Assembly: GCA_024195585.1 (NCBI GenBank)
Contig: SWBL01000349.1
Span: 1 to 53,263 of the forward strand
DNA length: 53,263 bases
Source of the DNA: Aureobasidium sp. EXF-3400
Lineage: Eukaryota > Ascomycota > Dothideomycetes > Dothideales > Saccotheciaceae
Direction of reading: 5' to 3'
Of the stretch, positions 9,923-19,478 are shown in pieces. Each line of letters begins with the position of its first letter. Within the stretch, counting starts at the first letter, position 1. The notes under the pieces were generated by a model. It saw nothing but the letters and a program-made list of their open reading frames with translations. It was not told the origin of the DNA and did not search any database. The translations under genes were made by a program, and so were the position numbers.

Positions 9923-11562
9923 ATGAATATCGAACGAATCTCCTTAATAGCACCAGACCTCACTTGGAGGCTGCTAGCATTGCCTATCTTCTCGGTATCT
10001 TACTTCATCTGTAGTTCTCTATACATGTATACTGATTGTCTATAGTATCTTGTTTATCAAATTGTAACCACAGTTTACGATGTCTGGTTTGGACCACTTT
10101 CGAAGTTCCCAGGCCCAAAGCTCTGGGCGAGTTCTAATCTACCATTGATATGGATGATCTGGAGAGGACAAGACACAAAGACGAAACAACGTCTCCACTC
10201 GCAGTACGGTCCCGTGGTGCGAGTCTCACCCACAGAGATCAGTTACATCGACGCAGAAGCCAATGGCAAAGGCTTGTCAGGCACGAACGCCTGGAAGGAG
10301 ATATATGGCCATCGACTGTCTGGCAAGAGGAGTTTTGCAAAAGACCGTCGTCTCTATGCCATCCCGGTCAACGGAACAACTTCTATCTTGAGTTCAGATG
10401 ATGCCAGTCATGCCCGACAGCGACGGGTGTTGTCACATGCCTTCTCCGACAAGGCATTGAAAGAGGAGGAGCCTCTCTTCAAACGCTGGGCGAGCCTGCT
10501 CGTAGAAAAGCTGGATGCTTTATCCTTTACCGACGCTCCCATCGATCTGGTCGCCTACTACAACTATACGACGTTTGATCTGATGGCCGATTTGACATTC
10601 TCAGAGAGCTTGCATATGCTTGAAGGTTCCGAGTACTCGCCATGGGTTGCTACAATTTTCGCCTCGATCAAGTCGATGACCAGGCTCCGCGCCGTCAGAT
10701 TGATACCGGGCATGACTACTGTACTCAACATCCTGTTGAGTAATGCAATCCGTAAAAAGCAGGTCAACCATTTCAAATACTCTGCCGATCGTGTCGATAA
10801 ACGCCTGGCGACAACACCATCCAGTCCAGATCTGTGGAGCTTTGTTCTGAAGAAAGCTGGGCAAGAAGGCGGAATGTCGTTAAGCGAGATGCATAGCAAT
10901 TCTGCCATGTTTATGATCGCAGGTACCGAAACGACCGCGACATTGTTGAGGTGTGTTCTGATGCACATACTATTTTTCTATCGCTGACACAAGGTCGTAG
11001 TGGGTTGACATACCATCTCCTTCGAAACCCAGCAACAACTCAAAGACTTACGCGGGAGCTGCGATCCGCTTTTTCCCGTGATTCAGACATCACTATTGAG
11101 GCATTACAACAACTCCCATACCTTTCGGCTTGTGTCGAGGAAGGCATGAGACTATATCCACCGGTGCCAACTGGATTGCCACGTCAAGTGCCACAGGGTG
11201 GTGCCAGGATATGTGGAGAATACGTTCCGGAAGATGTGACCGTCAGCGTGAGCCAGTGGGCCACTTATCACTCAGAGTCCAATTTCTACGACGCAGAAAG
11301 CTTTATTCCGGAAAGATGGCTGGGCGAGGATGCGCGTTTCGAACATGACAATCACGCTGCGTTTCAGCCGTTCTCGGTAGGGCCTCGCAACTGTATTGGT
11401 CGCAACCTTGCATACCACGAGTGTCGATTGTTGTTGACGGAAGTCTTCTGGAACTTTGACCTGGAATTGATGGATAAGAGCAGAGATTGGACAGATCAGA
11501 AGGTCTTCTCGTTCTGGGATAAGACCGAACTGCTTGTCAGACTGAGGCGAGCAGTCCGGTGA
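9923..11562 (+). CDS. Cytochrome P450 monooxygenase, microsomal
   Basis: Three exons (9923-9994, 10046-10950, 11001-11562), 512 residues. The first exon is short; it codes for MNIERISLIAPDLTWRLLAL and joins the next exon to complete a membrane anchor (...FSYLVYQIVTTVYDVWFGPL). The proline-rich hinge KFPGPKLWA follows. P450 landmarks are complete: I-helix AGTETTATLL with the oxygen-activating Thr, the ExxR pair in EEGMRLYPP, the PERW motif and the heme loop FSVGPRNCIGR with Cys457. The family resembles fungal secondary-metabolism P450s of the isotrichodermin C-15 hydroxylase / CYP65 type, but subfamily cannot be set by eye. Substrate is unknown. Introns are 51 and 50 bp. It is followed 490 bp downstream, same strand, by the CYP505 fusion. 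Confidence 0.88.
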
Positions 11563-12053
11563 CGATGACTCGGAGTGATTGATGTTTGGCCTGCTGCATG
11601 GAAGAATGTGCCCTCGTGCGCGAGGAAGGCTTCATGTACTCAAGCACGTATGATCTAATGATAACGTCGGAAACGAGCAAGGAGCATAATCGGCAACTCT
11701 TGCGCAAGTGCACGATCGGAGTAACGGCATTCTGGTTTCGCCTGTTCTAATAAGGATTGTCCCTAATGAACGGAGTAGGAGAGATAGGCCTTGCGACTCC
11801 TGCTGCATTACTTCATCGTCTCGTTATTGTTTTCGCAAGGCTTGCCTGAAGAAGCGCAAATACACGTGTTTCAACAGATGCCGAGGCAAGCTTTGATCAC
11901 AAGGAAGCACGCGCATCGGCTGACCACAGGCCGTGTGTGTCGGTGGACAAGCTTGAAGCTCCGATGCCTTGTCTATGTTGACAGGAGGAATAAATTGATT
12001 ATAAGAAAGGTCAAGCAGGAACTTGACGCCTTCCTCATCACTCCCTACCAAAT
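11563..12053. other. Intergenic, upstream of the CYP505 gene
   Basis: No gene is visible. A TATA-like ATTATAAGAAA lies near 11998-12008, about 50 bp before the CYP505 ATG. Confidence 0.4.
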
Positions 12054-15000
12054 ATGTCTACTCCTATTCCTGGTCCAGCTGGCTGGCCTTTCCTAGGAAA
12101 TGTAAACGATATCGATCCTGAGGTTCCTATCAAGTCGTTGATGGATATTGCCGACAAATATGGTAATTCTCTCACAACTCTAAATGGTAGCAACAAGCTA
12201 ACATGAAGCAGGATCTATCTACAGTCTTTCGCTGCTTGGCAAGCGTCGAGTAGTTGTCTCCTCTGTTGAGTTGATGAACGAAATTTGTGACGAGAAGAGA
12301 TTTGGCAAGGTTGTTACTGCAGCTCTTGGAGAAGTCAGAAATCTGACAGGAGATGGTTTATTCACCGCAGTATGTCGATTTCGTTCTTCTATCTAACTTG
12401 TGGTTCCATGTATCTGATGAGATCACAGCATAATGGTGAAGCAAACTGGCAGGTGGCACATCGCGTTTTGGTACCTGCTTTTGGCCCGCTTAACATACGT
12501 GGGATGTTCGATGATATGAAGGACATCGCGACCCAACTGATCATGAAATGGGCACGCCATGGAAACGACTACAAAATTCACGTTACGGATGACTTCACGC
12601 GATTGACCTTGGATACACTTGCCCTCTGCTCCATGGACTACCGCTTCAATTCGTTCTACGCAGAACAGATGCATCCTTTCGTGGATGCCATGGTCAATGT
12701 GCTCACCGAGTCTGGTTCCAGGATCCGAAGACCTGGCTTTTTAGCCGCTCTGTACCGAAAAGAAGAATACCAATACTGGAAAGACGTCAAATACCTGCGA
12801 GAGCTGAGTGATGAGCTGGTTCAGAACCGAAAAAAGCATCCTGGAGGCAGAAAGGACCTCCTGCATGCTATGCTCCACGGCAAAGATCCACGCGATGGAA
12901 GTTCGTTGTCCGATGCTAGTATCATCGACAACATGATCACCTTCTTGTGAGTAATTTCAAGCCACGAAGGTTGCGACCAGTGCTGGCGCCTTTTCTCCCG
13001 CGTGCAGCAGATCTTTGATGTTCTTACAATCCGAAAGTTGTGAATCATGCTAATTGTGCCTACCCTATAGGATTGCTGGTCACGAAACCACCTCTGGTCT
13101 TCTCTCGTTCCTCTTCTATTACCTCTTGAAAAATCCTTCCGCATACAAGAAGGCACAAGAAGAAGTTGACCGGGTCATCGGTGATGCAAGCATCAAGGTG
13201 GAACATCTGAGCAAGCTGCCCTACATCAACGCAGTTCTGCGCGAGACTCTACGACTACAACCCACCGCTCCAGCCTTCTCGATTCAACCTAACAATGAGG
13301 TTGATACCATTGGTGGTGAGTATACTGTATTCAGAGGCGAGCCCATCGTCGCGCTCCTGCCCAAAATCCACCGTGATCCTGCAGTGTACGGAGAGGACGC
13401 CAATGAGTTCAAGCCTGAAAGAATGCTTGACGAGAACTTCAACAAACTTCCTCCCAACGCCTGGAAGCCCTTCGGTAATGGCTCTCGTGCTTGCATCGGT
13501 CGCCCATTTGCATGGCAGGAGGCCCAACTCGTGGTTGCAATGCTGCTCCAGTACTTCGATTTCACCCTGGACGACGCAAAGTATGATCTACAGATCAAGT
13601 CGACCCTGACTATCAAGCCAAACCATCTTTACATGCACGCTCAACTCCGCCACGGCAGAACACCTACTCAACTCGAGCAGCTCCTCTCCTCCAATGGAGC
13701 CCCTGTCCCAGCAAAGCATGCCAGCACATCCGACGACGGAAAAGCAAGAGCTGGTGCAAGTGACGGCAAGGGAAGACCCCTTACGATCCTCTATGGATCC
13801 AACACAGGTACCTGCCAGGCTTTCGCTCAAGGCTTAGCAGCAGATGCGCCATCTCATGGGTTCAAGGTCACCAAGATCGATACTCTTGACTCGGCCAAGG
13901 ACAACCTACCTACAGACCAAGCAATCGCTATCATCACCTGTTCGTACGAAGGCGAGCCGGCAGACAATGCGGCTCATTTCTTCCATTGGCTCAAAACACT
14001 GGAAGGAGATTCTACTAAGGTCCAATATGCTGTATTCGGAGCTGGACACAGCGACTGGAAAAACACCTTCCACAAGATTCCAACCGCCATCGATGAGACT
14101 CTCCTAGCGCGTGGTGGAGAGCGCATCTGCAGCCGAGGCTCGGCCAATGCTGCCAATGGCGATATGTTCAGCGAGTTTGAGAAGTGGGAAGATGAGGTCT
14201 TCTGGCCTGCCATGTCGAAGAAGTATGGCGGCGACGGCGGTGCTACCGACTCGGCAGCAACTCAAAGTCTGACAGTCGAAGTTTCGAGCGTCCGCTCTTC
14301 GCAACTGCGTGCCGATGTGTATGAGGCTCGCGTCGTTGACGCAAAGATTCTTTCGCAGCCTGGAGCATCAGAGAAGAGACACATCGAGGTTGAGCTACCC
14401 GCCTCCGCAACCTACAGCAGTGGCGATTATCTTCATGTGCTCCCTATGAACCCACATGAAAGCGTACAGCGCGTCATGCGCCGTTTCAATCTGGCCTGGG
14501 ACAGTGTGTTGACCATCAGAGCTGCGGTAGGCACCATTCTTCCCACGAACGTTCCAATCTCGGCCAACGACCTGTTCGGCGCCTACGTTGAACTTGGACA
14601 ACCTGCAACCAAGCGAAACGTGACGCTGCTCCTCGATGTCTGCACAGATGATGAGACCAAGAAAGAACTGACTCGTCTTGCTGGTGATGCTTTCAGCAGC
14701 GAGATCAGTGAAAAGAGAATCTCGCTCTTGGATCTTCTCAACAGATTCCCATCAGTACAATTGCCCCTGGGAGCTTTCATCAGCAGTTTGCCCCCCATGC
14801 GTACCAGATCGTACTCTATCTCTTCTTCTAGTCTGGTCAGTCCTCACCGCGTCAGTCTGACATATGCCGTATTGCACCAGTCACATATGAGCGGCATGGG
14901 CGAATACGTTGGCGTAGCTAGCAACTACCTTTCGAAACTGGCTACCGGCGACAAGCTGCACGTGTCTGTACGTCCCTCCAACCAAGCCTTCCATCTACCT

Positions 15001-15489
15001 ACCGACTACGAGAACACACCTGTCATCATGATCTGTGCCGGTACTGGTGTGGCACCGTTCCGCGGATTTGTACAAGAGAGAGCAGCTCAGGTAGAAGCTG
15101 GCCGCAAGCTTGCACCCGCTCTGCTTGTCGTTGGTTGCAGAAGCCCTGACCAGGATGAATTGTACCGAGAGGACTTTGACAAGTGGGAGGCTACTGGTGC
15201 CGTCAAGATTCTGCGTGCTTACAGCAGGAAGCCTGAAGCTAGTGGAGGATCAAAGTATGCACAAGACGCTTTGTGGGAGCACCGCAAAGAGGCTCTCGAG
15301 CTGTGGGATGCCGGCAGCAGAGTCTACGTCTGCGGCAGCCGTGGTCTCGAGCGCAGTGTCCAGCAGGTGTGCCAGAAGATCTACATGGAGCGCGCACAGG
15401 AGCTTGGAAAGGACAAGACCGAAAAAGAGGCTGAAGAGTGGTTTGAAGGTATCAGGAATGTACGTTTCGCCACTGATGTCTTTACCTAG
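12054..15489 (+). CDS. Self-sufficient cytochrome P450-reductase fusion, CYP505 / P450foxy type
   Basis: Four exons (12054-12162, 12212-12369, 12429-12946, 13071-15489), 1067 residues, almost the same length as Fusarium P450foxy. It is a complete NADPH-driven monooxygenase in one chain; family members hydroxylate fatty acids at subterminal carbons. The heme domain (about 1-470) has GDGLFTA, which keeps the Phe that corresponds to Phe87 of P450 BM3. It also has AGHETTSG in the I-helix and FGNGSRACIGRPF with Cys403. The FMN domain starts near residue 498 (LTILYGSNTGTCQAFAQ), the FAD motif RTRSYSISS is near 839, and the NADPH sites GTGVAPFRGF and VYVCGSRG are near 919 and 1000. There is no signal peptide or anchor, so it should be soluble. 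No domain is broken. Confidence 0.95.
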
Positions 15490-15595
15490 TTGTTTAGCGT
15501 ATTTTCTAGCATCACCTAAAGGCGTATATCACATAGAGGACAAGGGGGTTTTTGAGAATACTATCAAGCGAAAATTGCATACTATCGTTCTACAA

Positions 15596-16576
15596 TCACA
15601 ACTTTGAGGTCTTAGCACCGTGCAGAATCTTAGCAAAGACTGGTAGACCTTCTCTTCCAAGAGCTGTGCCGATGGCTACGACTTTGGCTCCCACAGCTTG
15701 CATTCGGGCAAGTCCAGCGGCGTCACTGACACCACCAACGCCGATGATATCGATACCACGCAATTCGAGATGCTCATCGAGTGACCGACGCAGCGTGGCG
15801 ACATTCCCGAGAGCTAGAGGATGTAAGGGCTCGCCTGCAAGCCCTCCAATGCCTGTACCCGCCGCCGAGGGAAGCAGAGGTTTACCCTCTTGAGAGCCCA
15901 GCACAAGACAGGAACCCAACGTGTTTGTGGCAGTTACGAAGTCGATTGGAGACGTCCCACTTTCGCACAAGGTGTCTATCACCGTCTTGAATTGACCAGC
16001 GTATGTGTATGGTGGTGTTTTAAAGCCCAGTGGTATCGTCCGTGGAATCTTCTCCAATGCATCAAGATACTCTTTCAAAGCTGAGCCAGAGTAGGCTGGT
16101 GGCGGCTTGTTTGCGATGTTCGGGCAGCTGAGGTTTGCTTCTACGGCAAGTGGTGCTGAGATACGGGCAGCGAGTGCGGCGACTCGAGTGTAACATTCTG
16201 CAACCTCTTCAGGCGAGCCTGTAACGGAGACGATGAACGGTTTGGGTTTCATGTTCGGAGAAGCGGCGACAATTTGTTCTATCCATTGGAGGTAGGTGTC
16301 TAGGGGTGTGGGCGAGTAGCCGAGTGTGTTGAGACTAGCTGGGTACTCTTTCCCACTGATGGTGTAGTCAGACGCCGTCGTGGCTTTCTGCGATTGCGTT
16401 GAGAAGAAGACATGCTGGTGGATGGACGGGTCGTGTGGGAAGCCGAGTAGCAGACTGGTCCTTGTTGTCACGGCTCCTGTGTGTGGACATGCGTACAGTG
16501 CTTCGAGGTCTTCTCGCGTGCTGCACCATGGATTGGCACTGTTTAGCAGAGGCGGGTCGATTGTTGGGAGTGGCAT
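15596..16576 (-). CDS. Class 1 dihydroorotate dehydrogenase family protein
   Basis: Single exon, 326 residues from the ATG at 16576 (MPLPTIDPPLLNSANPW). The frame is open for 41 more codons upstream, but those residues are not family-like. The enzyme is an FMN-dependent TIM barrel converting dihydroorotate to orotate in pyrimidine synthesis; class 1 enzymes are soluble and use fumarate. Visible sites are EANLSCPNIANKP (with the catalytic Cys of class 1), FKTPPY (FMN Lys), TATNTLG, and the phosphate-binding GVGGVSDAAG and VAIGTALGREG. The usual KSxT lysine near the start is replaced by Arg (VTTRTSLL), and the NSMG orotate loop reads NTLG. Because filamentous ascomycetes normally make pyrimidines with a mitochondrial class 2 enzyme, this could be a second, specialised oxidoreductase. 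It is convergent with CYP505 at 106 bp. Confidence 0.85.
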   Translation of the reverse strand: MPLPTIDPPLLNSANPWCSTREDLEALYACPHTGAVTTRTSLLLGFPHDPSIHQHVFFSTQSQKATTASDYTISGKEYPASLNTLGYSPTPLDTYLQWIEQIVAASPNMKPKPFIVSVTGSPEEVAECYTRVAALAARISAPLAVEANLSCPNIANKPPPAYSGSALKEYLDALEKIPRTIPLGFKTPPYTYAGQFKTVIDTLCESGTSPIDFVTATNTLGSCLVLGSQEGKPLLPSAAGTGIGGLAGEPLHPLALGNVATLRRSLDEHLELRGIDIIGVGGVSDAAGLARMQAVGAKVVAIGTALGREGLPVFAKILHGAKTSKL

Positions 16577-17572
16577 GATGATCGGTCCTGTGTCTGAATA
16601 TGGTCCTCTGTGTCTGTTGCTCTCGAGTATTTGTATGATGTATTGTTTACCTGTATTCGTAGGTTGACGCTGGTGCCGGTCTTGTTCATGAGCAGACATT
16701 CAGCTCGCGTCGCGATAGGCACAAGATAGGCCAACACCACAAGCAGTAATACGCATAGCAGTAACACACATAGCAGCGTCACGTTAATAGCCAGGAACTG
16801 CCATTAAGTAACAAAAGCGGTAGGTACGATTATGTGAGTATCAAGTCGTGCCTTTCTCTTGTGGGAGATCAGCTCAGCCTCCGGCAGGCAGGAGCGAAGC
16901 CGAGAATTTTGCAAGTTCTCTCTGCTAATAGTCCAACCCTGCTTCTTGATTGCATCAACATCTTCCAACACGACAACATCAAATGGCACGAGTCTGTTGT
17001 GGTCAAAGATAAGTTTGATGTTCATGTATTCCATTCCAGGCTGAGCTAATGTTCTGGATGACAAGTTTCGATAATTGACCTCGATGCAGACTTTCGCTGG
17101 AAACCCGACTCGTCGCGGTACAGATCACCAGAAGTGTTTCTGCCACAACTCGAAAGTTTCAACAAGATTGTTAATGTACACAAACGAGCTCAGCCAGTCT
17201 TGACCCGATACTCCAGAGTCATCAATTTGGTCGCAGAACAGATTTGGTCGTGCCGATACTTTTTACTCCTTTCTCTCTCTCAGATCTCACCTGGCTTTAC
17301 TGACTGCTAGCACTCGGTAAACATACCGCAATCAAAGCATCCGACCTTCCTCGTTCTCGTTACAACTGGCTTGATCGGAATATCCACGAATGTCGGGTAC
17401 GACTCTATACCAAACATCTTTGTACATCCCACTACATTTCGAGGTTCCGACCAAACTCCACTGCCCTACGGGCTTCGACCTTGGTTCACATTCTCAGGAT
17501 CACGTCCTTCCTCTCCGAGCAGTTCGTCAGCTCCTAAACATAAACGATGTTAACAACCTCTCTTCCAGATCA
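16577..17572. other. Intergenic, DHODH promoter side
   Basis: Contains an imperfect tandem repeat near 16742-16775 (units resembling AGTAACACACATAGC). It also contains a roughly 100-codon minus-strand open frame (stop near 16804) with no start codon and no motif I know. I do not call a gene here. Confidence 0.35.
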
Positions 17573-17653
17573 GGCGCTTTGGCTGAGTGGTTATAGCGAT
17601 AGACTAGAAATCTATTTCCTTCGGGAGCAAGAGTTCGAATCTCTTAGGCGTCG
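17573..17653 (+). tRNA. tRNA-Ser (anticodon AGA)
   Basis: An 81-nt class II tRNA with a long variable arm. The acceptor stem GGCGCTT pairs with AGGCGTC using two G-U pairs. The anticodon stem ATAGA/TCTAT encloses loop CTAGAAA, anticodon AGA, which reads UCU (and other UCN codons after A34 becomes inosine). The variable arm is TTCCTTCGGGAGC, typical of serine tRNA. The T arm is AAGAG-TTCGAAT-CTCTT. The discriminator base is G, as expected for serine. Internal promoters are visible (A box TGGCTGAGTGG, B box GTTCGAATC). No intron and no encoded CCA, both normal for this nuclear tRNA. Confidence 0.95.
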
Positions 17654-17657
17654 TATC

Positions 17658-17661
17658 TTTT
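17658..17661 (+). terminator. RNA polymerase III terminator of tRNA-Ser
   Basis: A TTTT run four bases after the tRNA discriminator base. Confidence 0.7.
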
Positions 17662-18239
17662 GCCTGGATATGTCAATTCAGCTCCTTTTTTTGCGGCTCG
17701 CATGTGCAGGAAGAAGGGGGTGAGGTTGTGTGCAGAAGTATGAATTTCGTGTGGCTGGCTGTGAAGCCAAAGACGCGATCGCGCACCAGGACCAGGCTTT
17801 CACAGACTTTTGCACCCTTGTCGGCAACAAACAGAAGTCAGAGCAGAGTCCGCTTAGGCGCTTAGGTACTGCCCTGTTTGAGGGTTCGCAACTTGCCATC
17901 GGATGTGAGACGCATATCTTGGCTGGATTCGGAAAGAAGACGTCGATCCACGACCCAAAAGAGGCTATTGCATTGTCCATCCGCCCGTCATTGCGGCTCT
18001 GATATCCCACTCCTGCATACAATGTCACTGCTCTTTGAGAGCCGGCAGTGACAATTTCACTCCAAGGAGATGTCCGACGCAATTTGCTGATCGCCTATGG
18101 TGCTGACATCACGGAATTTTTGTTCTCCACGTACGTGTGTTTAGGTAGGCTACGAATACCTGGCTCATCTGCTGACCACCTTGAGCATGTTTCGTTCTCG
18201 TAGTCTTTTGAGCACCGCAGGCAAAGGTGCAGATATCTG
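17662..18239. other. Intergenic, between tRNA-Ser and the next gene
   Basis: No supported gene. Overlapping short frames on both strands (17678-18082 minus, 17730-18002 plus) mirror each other and lack motifs. Confidence 0.4.
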
Positions 18240-19085
18240 ATGCCGATGGCTGCAACAGATCACAGGCTTCATTCAATATCAAAACAGCAAACACATATGA
18301 TGACTGCAAAAACAAACCCGTGGCTTGATACGGTGCTGTCAACTGAGCCAACAGGATCACTTGGACCAAAACAACCTTCCAAGTCAAAGGAATCATTCCA
18401 AAATGCCAAAGCATCAGACCATGTCCGGCCAGAATCCTCGACATCAAAGCCAAAGATAGCGGAAAAGCCAGCACAAAGCTCCCTCGACGAAGCCTTCCAA
18501 GCAGCAGTCAAGGCCATAGTACCAGAACGACTCGAAGCCACCAGAAAAGCAAAGGCGCGAACCGAACACTCTCAAGGCATCACTAAGAATAACACAAAAG
18601 TGACAGAGTTCACTTCAATCACATCCACAAACCCAACACACACTACCCAAAAACTCTCCGAACCAATCGAAAAGTCACTTCTTCAAAAAGCAATAGAACA
18701 CATTACTCTCGATCGCCTACATACTGTTCTCTTCAAAGCTCTCAAGGAATCGCCAAAAGCTCGGTCGGTGTTTGAGAGGGAACTTTTGGTCTTATCGTCC
18801 ACAGATTCTGAAGACAGCGAAGAGGCGATAGCAGCAAAGAAGAGGATTGGAAGAAAACGACCACGGTTCGAGATCTGTAGATGGTGTAAAGCAGAATTCG
18901 ACGTTACGGATAACCCTGATGACGCCTGTAACCATCATACAGGCGAGAAGCGAGAAGACTGTCCTGATGGCTCCACCTGGGATTGCTGCCGGGCGGACGG
19001 CAATGATGACGGCTGTAAAACCACTGCCCACGAAATTGATGATGATTACGACTTTAAAAGACCCAAGCGGTACCGAGATGTTTGA
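18240..19085 (+). CDS. Hypothetical protein with C-terminal Cys/His-rich putative zinc-binding region
   Basis: Single exon, 281 residues from the ATG at 18240; a second in-frame ATG follows two codons later. The first 180 residues are polar, Ser/Thr/Lys-rich and mostly disordered, with two short helical repeats (SSLDEAFQAAVKAIVPERLE and EKSLLQKAIEHITLDRLHTV). An acidic patch (SSTDSEDSEEAIAAKKR) precedes the C-terminal domain at about 217-265. That domain has ICRWCKAEFDVTDN, then DACNHHTGEKREDC, then WDCCRADGNDDGC and a final H. The arrangement C-x2-C..C-x-HH..C..CC..C..H suggests one or two zinc sites. I have the impression that similar C-termini occur in other uncharacterised fungal proteins. 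A nuclear role is plausible because of KRIGRKRPR and KRPKRYR, but this is inference. Confidence 0.75.
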   Translation: MPMAATDHRLHSISKQQTHMMTAKTNPWLDTVLSTEPTGSLGPKQPSKSKESFQNAKASDHVRPESSTSKPKIAEKPAQSSLDEAFQAAVKAIVPERLEATRKAKARTEHSQGITKNNTKVTEFTSITSTNPTHTTQKLSEPIEKSLLQKAIEHITLDRLHTVLFKALKESPKARSVFERELLVLSSTDSEDSEEAIAAKKRIGRKRPRFEICRWCKAEFDVTDNPDDACNHHTGEKREDCPDGSTWDCCRADGNDDGCKTTAHEIDDDYDFKRPKRYRDV

Positions 19086-19478
19086 TGTACCAAAGTTTAG
19101 GGATAACAATACATGATAATATATACTACGCATTTTTGTATTCGCTCCTCAAGGATAAAAAAAAAGAGGAACAAAAGTTGTTAAACCAAGGAAGAAAACG
19201 CCGCCGCTAATACACTGCAATGATGATGACAATAACAACAACACAACACCATTCTCAAGATTGGACAGTTGTGGACGCCTTCTGTAATCGCGGCTCTTTC
19301 TGGATCCAGAGTCAAGCTTGTTCTTTCCTTCCCTTGCAAATCCTCCTTCCCTCCTCGTTTACCATACCAAGTTGTCTCATTCACTTGTTTCTGTCGTCCT
19401 CTCCTTCCATTTACCCAATTCATCCACCATCCTGCCATCGTCCATCTGTCATCGGAATATCTTGTCATCAAACGTGCC
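19086..19478. other. Convergent intergenic region
   Basis: Between two 3' ends. It holds an A-run (19157-19166) and pyrimidine-rich sequence. No gene is visible. Confidence 0.4.

Noticed and set aside
16804..17130. Roughly 100-codon open frame on the minus strand upstream of DHODH
   Set aside because: No start codon in a good context, a stop just upstream, and no recognisable family. Length is within chance.
17678..18082. 134-codon minus-strand frame next to tRNA-Ser
   Set aside because: Begins with a non-ATG codon and has no motif; an overlapping plus-strand frame shows similar length by chance.
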